Shown here in pieces: positions 8,673 to 17,546 of a DNA stretch of 64,000 nt. The position numbers and the translations under genes are program-made. The stretch spans positions 1 to 64,000 of the forward strand of contig CAXBEA010000006.1 of the NCBI GenBank assembly GCA_963974645.1, in the 5' to 3' direction. The DNA comes from Motiliproteus sp963974645 (GTDB lineage Bacteria > Pseudomonadota > Gammaproteobacteria > Pseudomonadales > Balneatricaceae). Positions within the stretch are counted from its first letter, which is position 1, and each line of letters opens with the position of its first letter. A model generated the notes under the pieces. The model ran no database searches and was not told the origin of the DNA. It was given only the letters and a program-made list of their open reading frames with translations.

Positions 8673-11030
8673 CTAAGTCCCGGTTCGAAAGTTTGCAAAT
8701 TCCCGCAGCCGCTGGTCCAGTTTTAACATAACCGGATCGTCACAGGAGGAGAGTTTCATTCGGCTGTCGATGTCTGCTGTTACGTTACCGATACTAGGTC
8801 TGCGGGTACCATATTCCGCTTCAGCGGCCCGTGCTTCTGCACTTCTGGAATAGCTTTTATCAAACAATTCGTACATGCCGAGGCCTTCAGCTGACAGCTG
8901 TAAGCTATTACGCTCCAGTATTGGCACCCACTCGCGCGCCACCTGGTAAGTATTACGCTGTACGTTTTCACTACTCCTACGAGTATGTCCCCAACGATTT
9001 TTGTATTCTGTCACCGTAGTCTTGGCGAATGTGTACTCCTGAACATCCAAAGGAAGGCAACGCTTGCGGTGATCCGAGAAATCAATGATATAGCTAGAAA
9101 TAAGGAAGGGCATCATGCTCATCTTGTCCATATTGTTAACCATCGCTTGCGTTTTCGCACCGAGGATAACCGCCCAGGGGTTGTTGGGCCCAGAAATGTC
9201 TTTTTGCATTTTCCGCACGATAGGCTCTGCGAATAATGACTCAAGCTTCACCAGTTGATCAAAATCACGGTAATACAAGGCACTCAAATATTCGCAGCTA
9301 GTATTGTTCTCTCGAGTTGGGTAGAACGGATTGGTGGCGGCACGTCCGCTTACTCCGCAGTAAAAGCGCATACCTTTAGCATTACTGAAGCCAGGATTCA
9401 CATCAGCTGCGGCTTCGGCCAATTTAATAATGGGAGCAATTTTAGGCGGCTGAACCTTGAACGGCAGGCCTGCCACATAACGAGGACCAGCCAATTTCTG
9501 CGTTGCGGGTGCGGAGCGGGTGGTAATTCCTAAATAGTCCAGCATCTTTTTATGCCGTTCTACCGCTTGCGTCGGGGCAAAGGCTGCGACTAGGTACGCG
9601 AGATCAGCGGCTATATCCGGATTTTTTAAGTTCGGATTAAGCACACGGCTGGCTGGCTCGAGCCATTCTGAAAGTGCAAGTGGTGGGCACATGTCTTTGC
9701 CAACAGATTGTAAGCAGTAATTGTGCACGGTGAGCATGGCATCTGCGAGTCGTTTGAATTCCATGCTGATTAAGCGACTGCGGGCAGGTGAGAAACTGTC
9801 ATAAGGCGCACCTGATTCGGGCGGGTATCTCAACTCAGAAAGATCAAGATCAGCCCCCGTGTAGATTCGCAGCGATTGGCTACCCGTGCTAGCACTGAAG
9901 TCGTGGCGCGCCAGAGCGAGTGCCGCAGGAAACTCTCCCGCAGTTGGCTGCAATTGATGACAGCTGCTTATGTACTCATCCTGTAATTCTTCTATCACTG
10001 GCAGCCGTGAATGTGCGCCCTTGCTAGCTAATTCTATTACCGCGTCAGATACCACAACGGCGTTAGCACATGCCAGCAAGCAATCAACTTCGCCTGACTC
10101 AAAACAGCTTCGCTGCATTTGCCCAAGCTGATTAACGCCATTGAAATGAGAATGGCCTTGAGGGGTGTTTATTTGTGCCTGAGCCGATAACTGCAGGGGC
10201 CATTCGAAGTCAGTCTCTGGTCGATGATAGACTAGCGCTTCAGAGCTACTCGACGAAACCAGAAACAAATTAGGGTTCGCGTTCAGGTGCGCAAGCAGCG
10301 CTGTCATTGCTGGCAGTTCCGGAGATGAGTTTGACATGTTTTTGCACAGCATCACCGCCTGAGGTAACTGATTCAGTTGGCCCTGCATGGCACTCAGATC
10401 ACCAGCTTTGACTGCTATGTCAAAACGATCTGCGGTTTCCTTCATCGCAGCACAAAACTGAACACAAGTAACCTGTTTTGCCGAGCAGAAGGCTTGGGCC
10501 CCATGTGCTATACGCACTATTTCGGCAACATAAGCCGTGGGGTTACGATCGTTCTCGGCACTGATACTGGCTTTGCCTAGGGCGCGCCATTCATCGAAAA
10601 TTGATGGTCGTTTCAGAATTACCAAGGTAATACCGCCAGCCATCTGGATATACGGATGTCGCGGATTGAGGTACTGGCCGCACTCCTGAATATGTCCGCT
10701 TAGAGCGTTAGCGGCGCTGACTACAGACTCCCGAGTCTGGGTCCTGCCCATTAAAAAGCGCGCACCAGCGGCAATTTTGTTGCAGGGTCGCTCACATCTG
10801 AGCCGCCAGGCTGAATCGGCACGACGCGCTCTAGCAACGTCGTAGCAGGCGTCAGCATAGTTCAACCGCGTTATCTTCTTGACCGCCTCATAGGGCGTCT
10901 TTGGTTGCTCATCGATGACCGCTTGAGCCATCCAGCTAATGCCAGCAGCTGGTGTAACGCTGGTATAAAAGAGCAGCAAAATAGCCCCAGATAGTCGCAG
11001 CACTACAGTAGTAGGCAAGTTTTTGAACAT
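8673..11030 (-). CDS. Large exported cysteine-rich protein of unknown function
   Basis: I do not recognise this 785-aa protein. It starts with a signal-peptide-like segment (positive MFKNLPTTVVLRL, hydrophobic core, cleavage plausible near SVTPAAG). It is rich in cysteines, with three C-x3-C pairs each preceded by another Cys: CERPC near residue 80, CVQFC near 190 and CLLAC near 320. The spacing C-x6/7-C-x3-C in the last two suggests a repeated disulfide module. No transmembrane helix is seen after the signal, so a periplasmic or secreted location is likely. AAGGA lies about 10 nt upstream of the ATG. It is flanked by IS630 and IS1595 remnants, so horizontal acquisition is plausible. No function is assigned. 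Confidence 0.75.
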   Translation of the reverse strand: MFKNLPTTVVLRLSGAILLLFYTSVTPAAGISWMAQAVIDEQPKTPYEAVKKITRLNYADACYDVARARRADSAWRLRCERPCNKIAAGARFLMGRTQTRESVVSAANALSGHIQECGQYLNPRHPYIQMAGGITLVILKRPSIFDEWRALGKASISAENDRNPTAYVAEIVRIAHGAQAFCSAKQVTCVQFCAAMKETADRFDIAVKAGDLSAMQGQLNQLPQAVMLCKNMSNSSPELPAMTALLAHLNANPNLFLVSSSSSEALVYHRPETDFEWPLQLSAQAQINTPQGHSHFNGVNQLGQMQRSCFESGEVDCLLACANAVVVSDAVIELASKGAHSRLPVIEELQDEYISSCHQLQPTAGEFPAALALARHDFSASTGSQSLRIYTGADLDLSELRYPPESGAPYDSFSPARSRLISMEFKRLADAMLTVHNYCLQSVGKDMCPPLALSEWLEPASRVLNPNLKNPDIAADLAYLVAAFAPTQAVERHKKMLDYLGITTRSAPATQKLAGPRYVAGLPFKVQPPKIAPIIKLAEAAADVNPGFSNAKGMRFYCGVSGRAATNPFYPTRENNTSCEYLSALYYRDFDQLVKLESLFAEPIVRKMQKDISGPNNPWAVILGAKTQAMVNNMDKMSMMPFLISSYIIDFSDHRKRCLPLDVQEYTFAKTTVTEYKNRWGHTRRSSENVQRNTYQVAREWVPILERNSLQLSAEGLGMYELFDKSYSRSAEARAAEAEYGTRRPSIGNVTADIDSRMKLSSCDDPVMLKLDQRLREFANFRTGT

Positions 11031-11229
11031 TAGTTCACGTCCTTATAGAATCATTAAAAGCAACAACCATCGAAAACTAAACACAGGAAATGCGACACGA
11101 TAGGAACTAGGTTTAAAGCGTTGCGTTGTTGGCCACTGCGGACAGAGTCAATCGCTGCTTAACAGCTAGTGTGGCTATGTTCTTATCAGGTATTGATCCT
11201 GTACTATAAGACACCCCAGCTATTGTCGG

Positions 11230-11815
11230 AGGTTTCTAATGAAACAGGTCGATTTCAACCAACCAGCGATGGCCATCGACTCGCTCAGCCCCGGTCAATG
11301 ACACCTGCTCCTGGAGCGATTGCAGCATCCCGACGCAATACCGCAATCATCGAGCATCTGCAACAGCAACTTCAGTCCGATCTTCGATACCCTAAGTGTA
11401 ACCACGTTCAAATTCATCGCTGGTGCACCCTCAAAGAGTTACAGCGGCGCGTTGCCACGTACATCTGTCCACCGCTTTCCGCTGGCGCCATCGCTTCCTG
11501 AAACTGGTGGATCACCTTAATACAGCGGTACTTACTGGGTCCGTAGAAGCGGATCAAACAATGTTCCGCGATTCATTCAAAGGCCAGCGTAAAATTGCTG
11601 AACGGCCTGTTCGCAAGCGCGGCAACGACAACAACAAAGATGCCAAGTGGGTGCCCGTTCTGGTGGCAAAGCTGAGCTGATGTTCCATCATGAATCCTGG
11701 CAAATGATCATGGCGGAATTATCTCGAGACGAGGGACTTGTTCGTAATTACCCTAGCAAATTCAGTTGCAACACGAGCATTATGCAGTGACACCGCAGAA
11801 TCTATGCAGCTCGCT
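11230..11815 (+). pseudogene. IS1595-family transposase remnant (multiple disruptions)
   Basis: Pieces in different frames match an IS1595-type transposase. There is a zinc-ribbon-like piece YPKCNHVQIHRW (about 11390-11430), then FRWRHRFLKLVDHL joined to GSVEADQTMFRDSFKGQR with RKRGND (about 11480-11680). A later piece, ALCSDTAE (about 11780-11810), resembles the second catalytic Asp block. Frameshifts, stops and internal deletions separate them. No terminal inverted repeats were identified. Confidence 0.7.
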
Positions 11816-12494
11816 TTCTAAAGTTTGTCATACATAAAAATCCCAGGGCCATTAGGGCAAGAGACCCTGGCGTAGGTACCGCATTAGGCTGTATTCCATT
11901 GTTGTTTCTTACAAACAGGGTTCCAAGATCATTTATATCGTTGACGCCGCCGTTAAATACCAGGTTGTTCAAACTTGTGCGACCATTGGTGTCTGTTACA
12001 GAGCCACCAATGGCTTGTACGTTGAATAGACCGAGCCCGCTGGAGAAATTATTGTAATTTGGACGCCAATTGCCCGCTGCTACAAGTGATGGAGTAGCGG
12101 TGAATAAGTTAATGAAATTGGTTGCTATTAAAGCAGGTAGTAGTTGATTGCTTGTTCCGAACCAGTTCTGAAGTAATACAGTGAATTCACTGCGTGTGGC
12201 TAATCTCCAAATATCATCCTCGATCAAGTCTAGGCCATCTGACACAGTATTATTAAAACACCCGTGATTCGAAATACTAGTAAATGGATTATTACCACTA
12301 TCGGCAATCCAGTCACAGTGACTGCGCGCAGTATTGTTTATGTCCAACCACTCAAGACCAGCGTTCAAGTCAATAGTACTGGTTCCCAAATCATTGAAAT
12401 TATTTCCACTTGATTGAATAATTGCAGCCTGAGCAGAACCAATTGCTAGAACGAAGAATGTAACTACGTTTTTGAATACTGATAGCGATCTCAT
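11802..12494 (-). CDS. PEP-CTERM-type exported protein
   Basis: This 230-aa exported protein has an N-terminal signal (VVTFFVLAIGSAQA, cleavage near AQA-AI). Its C-terminal sorting signal consists of VPTPGSLALMALGFLC followed by a basic end (FRKRAA), a PEP-CTERM-like tripartite signal with VPTPG in place of VPEPG. The middle part has GLEWLDINN and DIWRLATRSEF, seen in many PEP-CTERM proteins with a DUF1566-like region. Such proteins are normally processed by an exosortase and linked to exopolysaccharide; none is in this window. AAGGAG is 7 nt before the ATG. Its 3' end overlaps the IS1595 remnant. Confidence 0.75.
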   Translation of the reverse strand: MRSLSVFKNVVTFFVLAIGSAQAAIIQSSGNNFNDLGTSTIDLNAGLEWLDINNTARSHCDWIADSGNNPFTSISNHGCFNNTVSDGLDLIEDDIWRLATRSEFTVLLQNWFGTSNQLLPALIATNFINLFTATPSLVAAGNWRPNYNNFSSGLGLFNVQAIGGSVTDTNGRTSLNNLVFNGGVNDINDLGTLFVRNNNGIQPNAVPTPGSLALMALGFLCMTNFRKRAA

Positions 12495-12936
12495 CTATAT
12501 ACTCCTTGTATCGTTTAATACATATTAAAATAAATTATAGAAGTAAAAAGGTGACCATCCTTATCACTGCGAAAATGTAGCGAGGGGGTCTGCGGTTATG
12601 TTGCAGATCGGTTAGCTTTGGCGAATAAATTCCACATTTAAAGTTATCCTCTCTTTGCTTAAACACCGCAGTTTTTTGTGCGTATAGGTTGCTAATCTAA
12701 TCTGATGACAAAAGCTAAAAACCTCCTATTTGGGAGGATAAATAACGGCCGGTGTAAAATTTTATGACAATTTATGCTAAATGATTGATATTAAAAAGAG
12801 TTAATGATGAAAAAACTTGCGAAAAAAGAAAAATGGAGCTAATACTAAAGACTGTATGTTGATAACACTGATTGACGGCAGGCTCCTGGGGATTACGGAG
12901 CTCAAATTTTCTCATAAGAAGAAAATGGAGCAGGCC
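12495..12936. promoter_or_regulatory. AT-rich divergent intergenic region
   Basis: This stretch separates the PEP-CTERM gene from the LuxR-type regulator and must carry both promoters. It is clearly AT-richer than its surroundings. A small hairpin (CCTCC at 12722-12726 with GGAGG at 12733-12737) is present. No known operator was recognised. Confidence 0.3.
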
Positions 12937-14058
12937 ATGGACAAGCTTAACACTCTCATTGAAACCATATACCAGACTACAACCGATGAGTCTCTGTGGA
13001 CTGAAGTGTTGCAGACCTTGACAGATTATTTCAATTCGACCCAGTTAGGTTTCTTTAGCCAAGGAAAAAATAACACCCCATCACGCTTTAATATGACGGG
13101 TATTGATGATGCCTACATTCAGTCTTACGACGCGTATTACTCACAACTAAACCCTTGGTTCTCCATTCCCGGTTTTATGCATCCTGGTAAAATACTCTCT
13201 GACCGCTCTTTAGAACAATTTTATCAGCACAAAGGTGCCTTCACACATACTGAAATTTATAATGACTGGTATGGGCCTCAAGATTCTAGACACGCAATTG
13301 GCGGCACCATTATTGACAACGCTGGAGGTATTCTTAACTTCACCTCGTTAAGACCCAAGCAGGCTGGATACTTCTCCGATACGGAAATAAGTGACTTTAA
13401 AATTATTAGTAGGCATGTACTCAGGGCGATTGAGATAGGCGATAAATTTACCTTGCTATCAAAGCACCAGGAAGCCTCAGACACGTTGTTGGATAAGCTG
13501 AAAGTTGGGATCTGTTTTGTTGATAGAAATCTCAATATCGAGTTTAAGAATACCCATGCCGCTAGGCTGCTTGACGAACGAGATTGCTTGTTTGAAAAAA
13601 ACGGTACGCTCGTATATCGGCAAAATAGTATCTATGAAAAGCTTGAAGTTCTTGTGCTCAAGGCTATTCACTTTAACAAAACATTCAATCTGCTTGTAAA
13701 AAGGAGACAAAAGCCTCCTGTAACACTCACACTAATGCCTATATCAACAAATCAGAGAATTTTTTCTCTACCGTCTGACCAAGTGCTTATTCTCATGACA
13801 AGTGCTGACAATGGGCATTTGAGCGACGTGGAGTTGATCAAGATGCGCTGGCAACTGACGAATGTTGAAGCCGAATTCGCCCGTCATTTGTTAACCGGGA
13901 AGAATTGTGCGCAAATAGCCGAAGAAATGGAACTCACAAAAAACACGGCGCAGTGGTATGCCAAACAACTTATAAACAAACTCGGGGTACATCGACAAGC
14001 AGAAGTTATCGTGAAGATGCTGTCAGATTTGTCCCTGAAAATAAATTGCGCTGAATAG
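12937..14058 (+). CDS. LuxR-type helix-turn-helix transcriptional regulator
   Basis: This regulator of 373 aa has an N-terminal region of about 200 residues, a PAS-like middle (KLKVGICFVDRNLNIEFKNTHAARLL, about residues 185-215) and a C-terminal LuxR/GerE DNA-binding domain (TNVEAEFARHLLTGKNCAQI, then AQWYAKQLINKLGVHRQAE). I chose the ATG at 12937 because GGAG lies 6 nt upstream; the frame is open to 12817. It is AT-rich compared with core genes and lies in the accessory patch, divergent from the PEP-CTERM gene, which is a plausible target. The signal is unknown. Confidence 0.8.
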   Translation: MDKLNTLIETIYQTTTDESLWTEVLQTLTDYFNSTQLGFFSQGKNNTPSRFNMTGIDDAYIQSYDAYYSQLNPWFSIPGFMHPGKILSDRSLEQFYQHKGAFTHTEIYNDWYGPQDSRHAIGGTIIDNAGGILNFTSLRPKQAGYFSDTEISDFKIISRHVLRAIEIGDKFTLLSKHQEASDTLLDKLKVGICFVDRNLNIEFKNTHAARLLDERDCLFEKNGTLVYRQNSIYEKLEVLVLKAIHFNKTFNLLVKRRQKPPVTLTLMPISTNQRIFSLPSDQVLILMTSADNGHLSDVELIKMRWQLTNVEAEFARHLLTGKNCAQIAEEMELTKNTAQWYAKQLINKLGVHRQAEVIVKMLSDLSLKINCAE

Positions 14059-14385
14059 CACGAATAGAAGCGGTACGTCCTTGGCGAGATAGCAGCGCCA
14101 TCTCACCAATGAGCTCTGCCTCTCTTCGCACCAACGCCACTGCAACCTCGCCAACAGCACCCGCTTCAGAGACAACCTAAGTCATGATCAGCTAGACACT
14201 CGCAGCAGGGGCCTGTTTACGAACAGGTACTCACCATCGCGATATTCGACCAAGCGACGGGTAAATGCCAGCAGCTTCAGCTTGGAGCTAACTAGCTTGG
14301 ACAGCTTAGGAATACCACGCAGAAACTCAACTTCCTGATGGATACCCAAAAACCGACTCCTGGATCATAAAAATATCGCCTCGCA
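14059..14385. other. Intergenic stretch with possible decayed coding sequence
   Basis: On the minus strand two short pieces look protein-like: GIHQEVEFLRGIPKLSKLV, running on to LVEYRDGEYLFVNR (about 14355-14205), and a second piece with EVAVALVRREAELIGEMALL (about 14180-14065) in another relation. They have no start or ribosome site and I do not recognise the family. They may be relics of a deleted gene at the edge of the accessory patch. Confidence 0.3.
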
Positions 14386-15873
14386 CTAACCAAGATTCAA
14401 AGCCTGATACGCCTTATCCCAGAGTTTCGCCTCCTTTTTAGAGGGCCCTCCGACGACACCCAGCGCATGACGAACACGCGCACGACTCATATCAGGACCC
14501 AGTATCGCCATCGACTCGATAACCGATACCGATGAGGTACTCCCGGAGATTGCTATAAACAACGGAAATAACAGGTCGCGTATCTTCAGATCCATCACTT
14601 TGGAAAGATTATTTAGGGATGCAAAAATATTTTCTTTATCCCAGCTACGCAGCGCTTCCAGCTCCCATAAGGAGAATTGCAAAACTTGCCGGATTTGATC
14701 GCGCTGTAACGTTTTATGTTCAAACAGATCCGCATCCAGCGCCAGCATGCCTGACATGAAGAATCCCGCCAGCGGAACCACATCCGAAAATGTCTCTACG
14801 CGTGGCTGGATCAAGGGGACGATTGGCATCAGAAAATCGCTATTGAGCGCCCAACGCTTGAATTGCTCGACAAATGCTTCGGCGTCGAGTTCTTCTCTAA
14901 TCCAGGTGCCGTTCAACCAGCGCAGTTTTTCAGTATCAAAGACCGGCCCACCTAAGGAGATGCGCTGAATATCAAAGGCATCAAACATCTCCTGACGGCT
15001 GAATTTCTCACGCTCATCCGGCATCGACCAACCCATTCGTCCTAAATAGTTAAGTACCGCCTCAGGCAAAAAGCCCATGCGCTGATAGTAAAGGATACTG
15101 GTCGGATTCTTACGTTTACTCAACTTACTCTTATCGGGATTACGCAGCAGCGGCATGTGGCAAAGCTGCGGCATCTCCCAGTCAAAGTATTGATACAGTA
15201 ACTGGTGCTTCGGGGCTGAATTAATCCACTCTTCCCCGCGCAATACATGCGTAATTTGCATCAGGTGATCATCAACCACATTCGCCAAATGATAGGTTGG
15301 CAGACCATCTGCTTTCATCAACACCTGCATATCGACCTGGGCCCAATCGATTTCGATTTCGCCGCGTAGCATATCCCTGAACCGGCACACCCCTTCACCT
15401 GGTATTTTCATCCGTACTACATGGGATTCGCCACTCGCTAACCGGCTCTGAACCTCCTCTTTCGATAGGTCCAAGCAGTGACCGTCGTAACCCAGCTGCT
15501 GCTTATTGATCATCTGCTCCTTGCGTAATCCAGCAAGACGCTCGGAACTGCAAAAACAGTGAAAAGCATGCCCCTTATCGAGCAATAACTGCGAATGCTC
15601 CGCATAGATCTCACTGCGTTCACTTTGCCGATAAGGGCCATGAGGGCCCCCGACATCAGGACCTTCATCCCACTCAAGCCCCAGCCAACGCAGCGAATCC
15701 AGAATCATCTGCTCTGATTCAGGAGTGCTTCGAACCTGGTCGGTATCTTCAATTCTAAGGATAAACTCCCCTGCCTGTTGACGGGCAAAGGCCAAATTAA
15801 ACAGCGCGATATAAGCGGTGCCCACATGGGGATCACCCGTCGGTGACGGGGCTATTCGGGTGCGAACGGTCAT
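14386..15873 (-). CDS. gltX: Glutamyl-tRNA synthetase
   Basis: A class I aminoacyl-tRNA synthetase (495 aa) that charges tRNA-Glu. The HIGH-type motif is in IAPSPTGDPHVGTAY (residues 6-20), the KMSKS-type motif is SKLSKRKNP (about residue 255), and a zinc-binding pattern is seen in HCFCSS and DGHC. The length is normal for the full-length enzyme. It is divergent from znuA, with about 190 bp between them. Whether it discriminates tRNA-Glu from tRNA-Gln cannot be decided here. Confidence 0.94.
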   Translation of the reverse strand: MTVRTRIAPSPTGDPHVGTAYIALFNLAFARQQAGEFILRIEDTDQVRSTPESEQMILDSLRWLGLEWDEGPDVGGPHGPYRQSERSEIYAEHSQLLLDKGHAFHCFCSSERLAGLRKEQMINKQQLGYDGHCLDLSKEEVQSRLASGESHVVRMKIPGEGVCRFRDMLRGEIEIDWAQVDMQVLMKADGLPTYHLANVVDDHLMQITHVLRGEEWINSAPKHQLLYQYFDWEMPQLCHMPLLRNPDKSKLSKRKNPTSILYYQRMGFLPEAVLNYLGRMGWSMPDEREKFSRQEMFDAFDIQRISLGGPVFDTEKLRWLNGTWIREELDAEAFVEQFKRWALNSDFLMPIVPLIQPRVETFSDVVPLAGFFMSGMLALDADLFEHKTLQRDQIRQVLQFSLWELEALRSWDKENIFASLNNLSKVMDLKIRDLLFPLFIAISGSTSSVSVIESMAILGPDMSRARVRHALGVVGGPSKKEAKLWDKAYQALNLG

Positions 15874-16027
15874 GGGTTACAGGTTCCGTTATCAATCAAG
15901 CTAGGCGAAAAAAGCCGCATTATAACGGCTGAGACCACTCTTGGGCTAGAGAGCAAATGTCCGTCCTCGTTGATACGCAAGGCTTGTTGATCCAACCAAT
16001 AAGAGTACACTTGCCACCCCGACTAAC

Positions 16028-16040
16028 GTTACAACATAAC
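16028..16040. promoter_or_regulatory. Possible Zur operator upstream of znuA
   Basis: GTTACAACATAAC is a near-palindrome (GTTA and TAAC half sites, 5-nt centre) similar to the GTTATAATATAAC-type core known for gammaproteobacterial Zur boxes. It lies 25 nt before the znuA start. This is a match by eye only. Confidence 0.45.
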
Positions 16041-16065
16041 ACCTCTATATTTTCGAGCCTGACAG

Positions 16066-16995
16066 ATGCCCAAGTCGCCTTATACCCTTTACACCCTTAC
16101 CGCATTGATAATGAGCCTGAGCAGCCCGCTACAGGCACTAGAAATCACCACTAGCATCAAGCCGCTACAACTACTTGTCGCCAGCATCAGTGAGGGTGTC
16201 AGCCGGCCTACTCTACTTATTCCCGGCGCTAATTCACCCCATGATTATCAACTACGCCCCTCCGAGCGTCGTCAACTGGAACAAGCTGGGCTTATTTTTT
16301 GGATCGGTCCCAAGCTTGAGATGTCGCTCGCCAAGGTGCTGCAACAGCTCCCCTCCAGCACCCGAGTGGTCGCCTTAGCGGAGCAATCCGAAGAATCGGC
16401 CTCGCAGCTTCCACTACATGCGCAACTACAAGCGCAACTACAAGCGCCATCACAAGAGCACAATCATGAGTATTCCGGCGGCGAACCACACATCTGGCTC
16501 GATCCGGTTCATGCTGCCGAATTAGCCCGAAAGATCGCAACCATACTGAGCGAGGAAAATCCTGCCCACAGCGCTGACTATCAAAAAAACCTAGGCCACT
16601 TTTTAGCGCAGCTAAACCACTACGATTTAAAGCTTAAAGCACTGCTTGACCCGGTCAAAAATTTGGGATATTTCGTTTTCCATGATGCCTACCAGGGTTT
16701 TGAGCAGCACTACGGGCTCAACCATCTCGGTGCCTTTACCCTCAGTCCGGAGCGTCGTCCGGGCGCGCGCCACCTGGCAGAGATTAGACAGCAGCTGCTG
16801 AATCATCAGGCCGTATGCGTATTTAGCGAACCACAGTTCCCGCCAAGCCTTGTCAGCAATCTAATTGAGGGAACTCACGTGCGCCAGGCGCAGCTGGATC
16901 CCCTAGGCATAGCGATTGAGGCTGATGCTAACGGCTATTACCGTTTGCTGATGGAGCTTGGCTTGAGTTTCCAACGCTGCCTAGAAGATAATTAA
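16066..16995 (+). CDS. znuA: Zinc ABC transporter substrate-binding protein ZnuA
   Basis: This cluster A-I metal-binding protein of 309 aa has a signal peptide ending at about QALE. The ligand pattern fits ZnuA: GANSPHDYQLRPSE (first His), PHIWLDPVHAAELA (second His) and FVFHDAYQGFEQHYGL (third His). A short charged, His-containing loop (EHNHEYSGGEPH) lies between the first two ligands and is poorer in His than in many homologues. It would deliver zinc to ZnuBC in the inner membrane; neither partner nor zur is adjacent. A Zur-like palindrome lies upstream. Confidence 0.88.
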   Translation: MPKSPYTLYTLTALIMSLSSPLQALEITTSIKPLQLLVASISEGVSRPTLLIPGANSPHDYQLRPSERRQLEQAGLIFWIGPKLEMSLAKVLQQLPSSTRVVALAEQSEESASQLPLHAQLQAQLQAPSQEHNHEYSGGEPHIWLDPVHAAELARKIATILSEENPAHSADYQKNLGHFLAQLNHYDLKLKALLDPVKNLGYFVFHDAYQGFEQHYGLNHLGAFTLSPERRPGARHLAEIRQQLLNHQAVCVFSEPQFPPSLVSNLIEGTHVRQAQLDPLGIAIEADANGYYRLLMELGLSFQRCLEDN

Positions 16996-17060
16996 ACGCT
17001 TCGACAATGCGTTTATAGTCGGTGGCTCTTTTTTACCAAGACTACAAACCTGAGACTAAA

Positions 17061-17104
17061 ATAAGAAATGCCCCAATGAGGCGAATCAATGGGGCATTTC
17101 TTAT
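17061..17104 (-). terminator. Strong hairpin terminator (minus orientation, possibly bidirectional)
   Basis: A perfect 15-bp stem (17061-17075 paired with 17090-17104, containing AAATGCCCCA) has a 14-nt loop. Read on the minus strand it is followed by TTTTAG, so it best ends the flgO-flgP-small gene transcript. On the plus strand it follows znuA by 65 nt and could also stop that transcript. Confidence 0.75.
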
Positions 17105-17200
17105 AGGTATTGTTTTATCGGCTACTACTTTCGTCAAGCGACGCGTTTACTGGCAACCTGTTTGCCGAAAGCGATCCAGAGCAGGACAGGGTTAAGCAAT

Positions 17201-17401
17201 TCAATTCAACCGCGAACGGTAGTTTAAAATCAATTTCTCTAGCTGATCAAGCTTATCCACAGGTACCAACTGACGATAGTTGTCGGCCAACGCAGAAAAT
17301 CGGGAAAGGGTATCTAACGGTGACTGTTGATGAACGCTCGCCTGCCATAAAAGGTAAGAAACGTCTTGGTCGATCTGGCGGGATATTCTCTGTAATGACA
17401 T
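17201..17401 (-). CDS. Small protein downstream of flgOP
   Basis: The protein is 66 aa, predicted helical, without signal peptide or transmembrane segment: MSLQRISRQIDQDVSYLL, then LDTLSRFSALADNYRQL and a C-terminal helix KLDQLEKLILNYRSRL. A perfect AAGGAGG ribosome site 5 nt before the ATG strongly supports expression. It follows flgP by 145 nt on the same strand and ends before a strong terminator, so it is probably the last gene of the flgO-flgP transcript. In Vibrio this position precedes flgN/flgM, but I cannot match it to either. Function unknown. Confidence 0.65.
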   Translation of the reverse strand: MSLQRISRQIDQDVSYLLWQASVHQQSPLDTLSRFSALADNYRQLVPVDKLDQLEKLILNYRSRLN

Positions 17402-17546
17402 TGCAACCTCCTTGTTGCTGGTAAATGCTGCTGGTAAATACGTTAGGGTAAATCCATGCTCTTAGTAACATTAATGAAAGAGTAGCCAGCTTGATCCCGA
17501 CTGTCAATATCCGATCAGGTTAATCAAGTATTGCTCAAAACTTGAT

